A stretch of DNA of 10,552 nt from contig WRLS01000066.1 in assembly GCA_009776345.1 (NCBI GenBank), positions 1 to 10,552 of the forward strand. The letters are read 5' to 3'. Positions 5,760 through 10,552 of the stretch are shown piece after piece; position 1 is the first letter of the stretch; every line of letters begins with the position of its first letter. The notes beneath the pieces are model-generated. The model was given only the letters and a program-made list of their open reading frames with translations. It made no database searches and was not told the DNA's origin. The DNA comes from Oscillospiraceae bacterium (GTDB lineage: Bacteria > Bacillota > Clostridia > Oscillospirales > Ruminococcaceae). A program made the translations under genes and the position numbers.

Positions 5760-5816
5760 TTTTCTTCCCTTCCTAAAACCTAAAACCTCAATCCTAAATC
5801 CTGCGCTCTGCGCTGC

Positions 5817-8204
5817 TCACCTCAACTCCACAACCGTAACGCCGGACTCCCCTTCGCCGTAAACCCCGGCGCGGAAGCTTTTCACGGATTTATGGCGGCG
5901 CAGCCTTGCCTGTACCGCGTCCCTCAGTGCGCCGGTGCCTTTCCCGTGTATCGCGGTAACGGTCTGTATGCCGGATAAAATCGCGTTGTCGATATGGCGC
6001 TCCAGCTCCAGCACGGCTTCATTTGTATCCATGCCGCGCAGGTCAACCTCGGTTTTGACAGACTGCTTGGCGGCGGACACCACGCCGCGCGCGCTTGCCG
6101 TACCTTTTACATCCATCGTCACTTTTTTTTCGTCCAGCAGCCGCACGGACGAAATATGCACCTTTGTTTTGATTATGCCCGCCTGTACCTGTACATAGCC
6201 GCTGTCGTCCGCGGCTGACAGCACTGTGCCGTTTGTGCCGAAATCCGCCAGCGCAACCGTGTCCCCGCGCCTTAACGCCCTCGGGAGCCGGTATTCGCTT
6301 TTTTTTGCGCCTGTCACGGGGTTTGCCTTGTCCTCAAGCTCATCAATATAGGCCCGCAGCGTCCCCTTTACATCTTTGACAGAAGATGAGAAATCCGCCC
6401 TGTCCTTTTGCTTTTTCAGCTCCTCAAGCTCACCGATAAGCCTGCCGGAGGTAAACTTGACCTGCTCTACCAAGCCGCGCGCCTGTTCCCTCGCCCTTTG
6501 CAGCTCTTTTTCCTTTTGCCCTTCGAGCCTTGCGCTTGCCTCCCGCGCTTTTTTAAGAAGCTCATCGGCATCCCGCCGCAGCCCCGCGGCGGCTTCTTTT
6601 TCGCGCTCTAAAGCCTGGCGGGTTTTTTCCAAAGCCGCCACAACATCCTCAAAGCGGGAGTTCTCGCTGCTGACCTGCGCTTTTGCCGCCCCGATGACAG
6701 ATAAAGGCAGCCCCAGCCGCTCACTTATCGCGAAAGCGTTCGATCGCCCGGGTACGCCTATAAGCAGGCGGTATGTCGGGCGCAAAGTGGCTACGTCAAA
6801 TTCGCAGGAGCCGTTTTCCACGCCCTCGGTCTGCAGCGCGAACATTTTTATTTCGGCGTAATGTGTCGTCGCGGCCAGCTTTACGCCCTTGCCGCGCAGC
6901 TCCCCGATTATCGCGATTGCAAGCGCCGCGCCTTCTACGGGGTCGGTCCCCGCGCCAAGCTCATCCATCAGCACCAGGGAACTCCTGTCCGCCTGCTCTA
7001 ATATAGAAATGATATTCGTCATATGGCCGGAGAAGGTGGAAAGGCTTTGCTCTATGCTCTGCTCATCGCCGATATCCGCCAGCACTTTTTCATAAAAGCA
7101 AACGCGGCTGCCCTCACCGCATGGGACCATAAGGCCGCACATCGCCATCAGCGTCATAAGCCCGAGGGTTTTCAGCGCAACGGTCTTGCCGCCGGTATTC
7201 GGGCCGGTTATCACCAGCGTATCAAAGCTTTCCCCCAAGGATATATCAATCGGCACAGCCTTGCCCTGCCCGATCAGCGGGTGGCGCGCCCTTACAAGCC
7301 GCGTGCCGCCCTCCCGAACCAACTCCGGCTGTATCCCGCGCATACTGTCCGCCAGGCGTGATTTCGCGAAAATCACATCCAGCAGTATAATCAAATCGTA
7401 ATTGTTTAGGATTATATCCGCGCTTTCGCCCACGCGCCCGGAAAGCTCCAGCAAAATCCGATGGATCTCGTGCCGCTCCGCGCTTTCAAGCTCACGTATG
7501 GCGTTGTTTTGTTCAACAACCGACGCGGGTTCTACAAACAGCGTCGCACCGCTTGACGACGTGTCGTGGACGATGCCCTTTATCTCATTGCGGTGTTCGG
7601 CTTTAACGGGCACGACAAACCGCCCGTTGCGGATGGTAACAATGTTTTCCTGCAAAAATTTATTTGTAGCGGACGAGCGCGTCATCCTGTCAAGCTGTTC
7701 GCGCGCCCTTAGCTGCGCCTGGCGGATCTTTCGGCGGATGTCATATAGCTCAGAGCTTGCGCGGTCGGAGATTTCTTCGTCGGAAAGAATACACCTGCCG
7801 ATCTCATCCTCAAGCGGCTGATTGGAATCAAGCTGTGAGAAAATGCAGTCCAGCGGCGTTTCCTGACTGTCAGACTGCTTTTTCCACGATATCAGCCCGC
7901 GCGCGCACCGCAGGATCACCGCCGTATCCAAAAGCTCACGCAAGGAAAGCGCCGCGCCCACCTTCGCCTTGCCTACAGTTTGGGCGCAAGGCCGCAGCGA
8001 ATAAATCGATGGGTTGCCAAAGCGGCCGGAAAGCGCGTTCGCCGCCCCGGTCAGCGCAAGCCCAAAAACCGCGTCGGCAAAGGTACCGGCGGGGGTTATC
8101 TCCAGCGCGCGGGCTTTGGCGTCCTCGCTCACGGCAAATTCCGCGAGCATCCCGAGGATTTTATCAAGCTCCAGGGCTTTGTAGTGGCGCGTATAATCTT
8201 GCAT
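5817..8204 (-). CDS. mutS2: MutS2 family ATPase with C-terminal Smr domain
   Basis: MutS2 is a homodimeric MutS-like ATPase that lacks the mismatch-recognition domain. It is linked to suppression of homologous recombination in some bacteria and to splitting collided ribosomes in Bacillus. The protein has 795 aa, a usual length. Order: core/clamp region (about 1-300, helical, with VEPASVVEQNN at 224-234); ATPase with Walker A GPNTGGKT (334-341), an ABC-signature-like STFSGHM (389-395) and Walker B LVLMDELGAGTDP (410-422); a long charged coiled coil (about 510-605); a small beta domain starting LRRGDTVALADFG (644-656); and a C-terminal Smr domain (718-795) with VDLRG (720-724) and the nuclease-type HGKGTGAL (753-760). 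All key motifs are intact. The ATG at 8202-8204 has GGGAG 6 nt upstream. No partner gene is adjacent; both flanks are repeats. Confidence 0.97.
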   Translation of the reverse strand: MQDYTRHYKALELDKILGMLAEFAVSEDAKARALEITPAGTFADAVFGLALTGAANALSGRFGNPSIYSLRPCAQTVGKAKVGAALSLRELLDTAVILRCARGLISWKKQSDSQETPLDCIFSQLDSNQPLEDEIGRCILSDEEISDRASSELYDIRRKIRQAQLRAREQLDRMTRSSATNKFLQENIVTIRNGRFVVPVKAEHRNEIKGIVHDTSSSGATLFVEPASVVEQNNAIRELESAERHEIHRILLELSGRVGESADIILNNYDLIILLDVIFAKSRLADSMRGIQPELVREGGTRLVRARHPLIGQGKAVPIDISLGESFDTLVITGPNTGGKTVALKTLGLMTLMAMCGLMVPCGEGSRVCFYEKVLADIGDEQSIEQSLSTFSGHMTNIISILEQADRSSLVLMDELGAGTDPVEGAALAIAIIGELRGKGVKLAATTHYAEIKMFALQTEGVENGSCEFDVATLRPTYRLLIGVPGRSNAFAISERLGLPLSVIGAAKAQVSSENSRFEDVVAALEKTRQALEREKEAAAGLRRDADELLKKAREASARLEGQKEKELQRAREQARGLVEQVKFTSGRLIGELEELKKQKDRADFSSSVKDVKGTLRAYIDELEDKANPVTGAKKSEYRLPRALRRGDTVALADFGTNGTVLSAADDSGYVQVQAGIIKTKVHISSVRLLDEKKVTMDVKGTASARGVVSAAKQSVKTEVDLRGMDTNEAVLELERHIDNAILSGIQTVTAIHGKGTGALRDAVQARLRRHKSVKSFRAGVYGEGESGVTVVELR

Positions 8205-8248
8205 AAAATGCTCCCGATGGGTTTATGTTGTGGGCTTTTGCCCATAAG

Positions 8249-8336
8249 CTCCCCCTGTCACTTCGTGACATCCCCCTCATGGAGGGGGACTTTAGCCTCC
8301 CTCTCTGAGGGAGGTGGCGCGAAGCGCCGGAGGGAG
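8249..8336 (+). repeat. Four-hairpin repeat, copy 3
   Basis: Nearly identical to 2309-2396 and in the same orientation. The hairpins are GTCAC/GTGAC (8257-8269), CCCCCTC-atg-GAGGGGG, CCTCCCTC/GAGGGAGG and GGCGC-gaa-GCGCC (8316-8328). Differences from copy 1 lie in loops (ttt to atg, gga to gaa) and linkers. Confidence 0.95.
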
Positions 8337-8350
8337 AAAGGACAAAACAC

Positions 8351-8503
8351 CAAAACACCCGTCATCACTGCGACCACTCGCAGTGATGCCACCCTCTTTA
8401 AAAAAGAGGGTACGTCCTACAGTTGCTTTGTGCCTTTATATGAAAGAATAAATCTTACTGTAGCCTTACCCTCTTTTTTAAAGAGGGTGGAACGGGTGTT
8501 TTG
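8351..8503. mobile_element. MITE-like element with perfect 12-bp terminal inverted repeats
   Basis: CAAAACACCCGT (8351-8362) and ACGGGTGTTTTG (8492-8503) are perfect inverted repeats. Inside are a 10-bp hairpin CATCACTGCG-accact-CGCAGTGATG (8363-8388), a 23-bp perfect inverted pair (8389-8411 with 8468-8490, each half also self-complementary around ACCCTC...GAGGGT), and CTACAGT/ACTGTAG (8417-8423 / 8457-8463) around a 33-nt AT-rich centre. It encodes nothing. The size and nested symmetry fit a non-autonomous miniature element. No clear target-site duplication was found, so mobility is inferred. Confidence 0.6.
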
Positions 8504-8550
8504 CGCTACGCGCAGGATTAAGGTTTTAGGATTGAGGATTTAGGAAGGGG

Positions 8551-8628
8551 TGTAGGGTCGGGCTTCCATGCCCGACCGTCAAAATCCGGTCGAATATTCG
8601 CGGTCGGGGATGGAACCCCGACCCTACA
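8551..8628 (+). repeat. GTCGGG double-hairpin element, copy 2
   Basis: Same element as 5681-5759 in opposite orientation: GTCGGGC-ttccat-GCCCGAC and GTCGGGG-atggaa-CCCCGAC inside TGTAGGG/CCCTACA. The linker contains GTCGAATATTCGC, as in copy 1. It lies about 35 nt beyond the hprK stop on the minus strand, where the GC-rich hairpin may help end the hprK transcript. Confidence 0.92.
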
Positions 8629-8661
8629 AGTTCCTTCCCTTCCTGAAACCTGAATCCTGTC

Positions 8662-9627
8662 TTACCTGTTCCACTCATCATACTTACCAGGGATGCTGTC
8701 GGGGATATCGTCCGCCATGCCGAGGCGCCCGAGAAGCTCCTGCGCGGAATTGTAGCCCATTTCCTTTTGGCGGTTGTTCATCGCGGCGACTTCTATGATG
8801 ATCGCTAAATTCCGCCCGGGCTTTACGGGGATTGTAAGCGATGGGATCCTGTTGCCCAAAATCTCGGTGTATTCGCCCTCCAGGCCCATCCTGTCGTATT
8901 TTTTCTCGTTGTCCCAATGCTCCAGCATTATAATCATATCGATATGCTGTGTGACTTTTACGGAGCCTATGCCGAATATCCTGCGCACATTGATGATACC
9001 GATACCGCGAAGCTCCATAAAATGGCGGATGTTTTCCGGCGAAGAGCCGACTAGCGTCCGCGCGGAAACACGGCGTATCTCCACAGCGTCATCCGCGATA
9101 AGGCGGTGGCCGCGTTTTATTAGCTCCATGGCGGTTTCGCTTTTGCCAACGCCGCTGTCGCCCATCAGCAGTATGCCTTCCCCGTGGACCTCCACCAAAA
9201 CACCGTGGCGCGTAATCCTCGGCGCAAGCTCGACATTCAAAGTTGAGATAAGCTCCGACACAATCCCGGAGGTGGTGTCGTCAGTGGTGAGCAGCGGGCA
9301 GCCGAACTCCATGGCGGCCCCCAGCATAACGGGGGAAATCGGCAAACTGCGCGCGACAATAGTGGCAATAGGCCGCCGCGAAAAGAAATCGTAGACGCGG
9401 TCGCGGTAGGTTTCCGCATCGTTCATCTCCAAGTAGGCGAATTCGCCCTTGCCCAGAATCTGGATGCGCTGGCTGTCAAAAAATTCATAAAACCCCGCGA
9501 GCTGCAGGCCCGGGCGGTTAACCTCCGTACTGGTAACCTCTATGCTTGAGGCGTCCTTCGGCATAAATACAGGGGTAAGCCTCAGGCGGTCTATCAGCAC
9601 AGACAGCTTTACGGAAAATTGCGGCAC
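8662..9627 (-). CDS. hprK: HPr kinase/phosphorylase
   Basis: Bifunctional cytoplasmic enzyme that phosphorylates and dephosphorylates the regulatory serine (Ser46) of HPr in the PTS. In Firmicutes P-Ser-HPr works with CcpA to impose carbon catabolite repression. The protein has 321 aa, typical of the family. An N-terminal domain (1-130) precedes the kinase domain with HGVLVEVHGEGILL (141-154), Walker A GDSGVGKSE (156-164), KRGHRLIADDAVEI (171-184), and the HprK signature ELRGIGIINVRRIFG (205-219). The start is a GTG at 9625-9627, with a GGGGGG-type ribosome site 5 nt upstream; no ATG is available until residue 22, which would remove conserved sequence. It is often clustered with uvrC, murB, rapZ or whiA in Firmicutes, but none is nearby here. 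The stop codon abuts a repeat module. Confidence 0.97.
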   Translation of the reverse strand: MPQFSVKLSVLIDRLRLTPVFMPKDASSIEVTSTEVNRPGLQLAGFYEFFDSQRIQILGKGEFAYLEMNDAETYRDRVYDFFSRRPIATIVARSLPISPVMLGAAMEFGCPLLTTDDTTSGIVSELISTLNVELAPRITRHGVLVEVHGEGILLMGDSGVGKSETAMELIKRGHRLIADDAVEIRRVSARTLVGSSPENIRHFMELRGIGIINVRRIFGIGSVKVTQHIDMIIMLEHWDNEKKYDRMGLEGEYTEILGNRIPSLTIPVKPGRNLAIIIEVAAMNNRQKEMGYNSAQELLGRLGMADDIPDSIPGKYDEWNR

Positions 9628-9692
9628 GGTATCCCCCCGTTTCTTTTTGAGATCTTTTTGAGATAGTATTAGCCCTATGTTTAGTGTATAAT

Positions 9693-9777
9693 ATAGTCAG
9701 TCAATTTCAAAACGGTAAACCGTTTTGAAACCGTGGGCTTTGCCCACGGGGCACACCAAAGGTGTGCGACTGACTAT
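9693..9777 (+). repeat. Cloverleaf repeat element, copy A
   Basis: The outer stem ATAGTCAGTC (9693-9702) pairs with GACTGACTAT (9768-9777). It encloses three perfect hairpins: TTTCAAAACGG-taaa-CCGTTTTGAAA (9705-9730), CCGTGGGC-ttt-GCCCACGG (9731-9749) and GCACACC-aaa-GGTGTGC (9751-9767). Only three bases at the junction (9703-9704, 9750) are unpaired. It is not a tRNA: there is no anticodon arm, no T-arm and no CCA end. It sits about 65 bp upstream of the hprK start. Confidence 0.9.
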
Positions 9778-9784
9778 GCAACAA

Positions 9785-9856
9785 GGTCAAGGCCGCCTTT
9801 GGCGGCGCGCGGCGTATGCCGCGACTTAAAAACAGTTTACTGTTTTTAAGTTGACC
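9785..9856 (-). repeat. Cloverleaf repeat element, copy B (inverted)
   Basis: Outer stem GGTCA/TGACC (9785-9789 / 9852-9856) around three hairpins: GCCGCC-ttt-GGCGGC (9792-9806), CGCGGC-gtat-GCCGCG (9808-9823) and ACTTAAAAACAG-ttta-CTGTTTTTAAGT (9824-9851). Read on the minus strand this is the same plan as copy A: outer stem, AT-rich hairpin with loop TAAA, GC hairpin, GC hairpin with loop AAA, outer stem. GTCAA starts both. The stem sequences are almost wholly different. Confidence 0.88.
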
Positions 9857-10041
9857 GATTATAATTATAACACATCCCCGCTGTAAAAAAAAGCGATATA
9901 TTACAAGGGAGATAATATCCCGCCCGAAATTACAGGACAATCAACAATATTGCATCGTAGGGACGGCAATCTGCCGCCCGAAATTCCCCTCCTTGGAGGG
10001 GTGGACGGCGTAGCCGGACGGGGTGGTTATAACAGGATTTT

Positions 10042-10115
10042 ATCTTCGGTTATTTTTCACCGCTCATGCCGCGGAGGCACTTCCTTTCTTTTTGTCCCGC
10101 CAAAAAGAAAGGAAG
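10042..10115 (+). repeat. Conserved 42-nt block with 15-bp perfect hairpin
   Basis: Positions 10042-10083 match the reverse complement of 2252-2293 with two mismatches. Then comes a perfect 15-bp stem, CTTCCTTTCTTTTTG (10080-10094), loop TCCCGC, CAAAAAGAAAGGAAG (10101-10115). The partner locus has only an 8-bp version (2233-2254). Confidence 0.9.
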
Positions 10116-10201
10116 CAAAGAAAAACGCGGCTCAGGGGGCTGGGGGCCGCTGCCCCCGCTCGCCCCCTAAGAACCCCCGCGACCCCCCGCAGAGGCTGTA
10201 G

Positions 10202-10368
10202 AAGCTACACTTGCCAGCACGATAAAAAAGCAAAAACCAATAATATCCATCTGCCTTCCGCTTTCGCCCTGCGGGGCTCAAATGCTGGGCGCGGGAAAAA
10301 AGATATTAGGAAAAAAAGAAATTAGAATTTTTCCCCGCTTATTAAACCTTCAATTAGAAGTGTAGCTT
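10202..10368. repeat. 167-bp segment bounded by 11-bp inverted repeats
   Basis: AAGCTACACTT (10202-10212) and AAGTGTAGCTT (10358-10368) are perfect inverted repeats. Inside are CCAGCA/TGCTGG (10214-10219 / 10283-10288) and GCGGGAAAAA (10291-10300) against TTTTTCCCCGC (about 10328-10338), with one bulged base. It may be a small non-coding mobile element, but no second copy is in the window. Confidence 0.5.
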
Positions 10369-10382
10369 TAATGGTCACAAAC

Positions 10383-10546
10383 CTACAAAGGCAAGCAAGC
10401 ACAAATCTAAAACAGGGAGCGACGCCCGGAAGCGCCCGCGCACGTAATAACAGCGGAAAAAGTCTTTGATTTCTTTTATTCCAAATACCTTTTTTCGCGT
10501 TCGAGACCTGGAGCTCGGCTCGGCTGAGCGATTGGGCGGATTATAG
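10383..10546 (+). repeat. 164-bp direct repeat, copy 2; candidate structured RNA
   Basis: Second copy of 1985-2147, in the same orientation. The stems are GCGGAAAAAG (10453-10462) with CTTTTTTCGC (10489-10498), including one G-U pair, and GCTC (10513-10516) with GAGC (10526-10529). The window ends 6 bases later, so the true right boundary is unknown. No coding potential was seen. Confidence 0.85.
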
Positions 10547-10552
10547 AACTAT

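Larger units (their letters stand above)
5460..5816. other. Repeat-filled gap, DUF362 gene / mutS2
   Basis: No gene is visible. The genes on both sides converge here. Holds an imperfect palindrome (CGCAGGTTTCAGGATT near 5466 against AATCCTAAAACCTGCG near 5553), a minus-orientation three-hairpin chain (5573-5646), a GGTTTTAGGATATAGG module, the GTCGGG double hairpin (5681-5759), and a CCTAAAACCTAAAACCTCAA module that stops about 17 bp from the mutS2 stop codon. The double hairpin could end transcription from either side, though it lacks a U-tract. Confidence 0.85.
8205..8661. other. Repeat-filled gap, mutS2 / hprK
   Basis: No gene is visible. In order: mutS2 ribosome site; a small palindrome TGGGC-tttt-GCCCA (8231-8244); the four-hairpin repeat (8249-8336); a 153-bp inverted-repeat element (8351-8503); a GGATTAAGGTTTTAGGATT module (about 8514-8545); the GTCGGG double hairpin (8551-8628); and a CCTGAAACCTGAATCCTG module ending 2-3 bp before the hprK stop codon. 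A mutS2 promoter should lie here but was not recognised. Confidence 0.85.
9628..10552. other. 925-bp region without a credible gene
   Basis: Holds, in order: about 65 bp of leader upstream of hprK; an inverted pair of cloverleaf elements (9693-9777, 9785-9856); AT-rich sequence with scattered module fragments (9857-9956); a GGACGGC-aatct-GCCGCCC hairpin with one mismatch (9961-9979) and a CCCCTCC/GGAGGGG hairpin (9986-10002); the 42-nt block and 15-bp hairpin (10042-10115); a G/C-run hairpin (about 10134-10169); an 11-bp inverted repeat spanning 10202-10368; and the second copy of the 164-bp direct repeat (10383-10546). Open frames at 9950-10325 run through these repeats and look like no protein family. 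Confidence 0.85.

Noticed and set aside
5460..8661. Composite transposon carrying mutS2 between inverted repeats
   Set aside because: The two flanks share elements, but in the same left-to-right order with each element flipped individually, not as a mirrored block. No transposase is present, and mutS2 is a core gene of normal composition.
9675..9704. TTGACT and TATTATA on the minus strand as an hprK promoter
   Set aside because: The boxes are only about 3-8 nt apart instead of 16-18, and the same TTGAC-TATAAT adjacency occurs at the outer end of the second cloverleaf (9851-9866), so it is part of the repeat. A promoter nearby is likely but not identified.
9707..9940. Minus-strand open frame of 77 aa
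   Set aside because: It passes through both cloverleaf elements; the near-perfect inverted repeats explain the sequence better than a protein does.
9950..10325. Plus-strand open frames of 83 and 100 aa
   Set aside because: They consist of repeat and hairpin sequence and give arginine- and proline-rich translations typical of GC-rich non-coding DNA.
1..10552. CRISPR array
   Set aside because: No evenly spaced direct repeats with unique spacers of constant length. The repeats are scattered, mixed in orientation and hairpin-rich.

Overview
The window looks like a piece of chromosome from a spore-forming, moderately GC-rich Firmicute. A gut or rumen Clostridia lineage, such as the Oscillospiraceae/Ruminococcaceae group, is my best guess. 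The evidence is three spore-specific spoVA genes, an hprK gene, a mutS2 gene, a uronate isomerase for plant or host sugar acids, and intergenic repeats of the hairpin-rich kind common in that group. The species cannot be named from the sequence alone.

Layout, left to right: a repeat-packed upstream region (1-129); uxaC (+, 130-1533), converging on spoVAE (-, 1543-1911); a 528-bp repeat-filled gap (1912-2439); spoVAD (-, 2440-3465) and spoVAC (-, 3478-3918); a 473-bp gap with a perfect parS-like palindrome and a near-perfect second copy (3919-4391); a DUF362 protein (+, 4392-5459); a repeat-filled gap (5460-5816); mutS2 (-, 5817-8204); a repeat-filled gap (8205-8661); hprK (-, 8662-9627); and 925 bp with no credible gene (9628-10552). 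Seven genes cover about 73% of the window, which is low for a bacterium. No tRNA, rRNA, CRISPR array, transposase or phage gene was seen.

The genes do ordinary, separate jobs. UxaC opens the hexuronate pathway. SpoVAC, SpoVAD and SpoVAE belong to the machinery that moves dipicolinic acid into the forespore and out again at germination. MutS2 handles recombination intermediates or collided ribosomes. HprK controls carbon catabolite repression through HPr. The DUF362 protein is a cysteine-rich protein of unknown function. Only spoVAC-spoVAD has the tight spacing of an operon.

The unusual content lies between the genes. Several unrelated families of hairpin repeats recur in both orientations and run right up to stop codons and start regions. 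In several families the stems differ between copies in both arms at once, so pairing is kept while sequence is not. The strongest items are: (i) a ~164-bp direct repeat (1985-2147 and 10383-10546) with a compensatory C-G to T-A change and wobble pairs that fit a plus-strand RNA; (ii) an inverted pair of cloverleaf elements, each an outer stem around three hairpins (9693-9777 and 9785-9856); (iii) a 153-bp element with 12-bp perfect terminal inverted repeats (8351-8503); (iv) the parS pair (4017-4032, 4349-4364); and (v) a repeat that supplies the last codons and stop of spoVAD and separates it from spoVAE.
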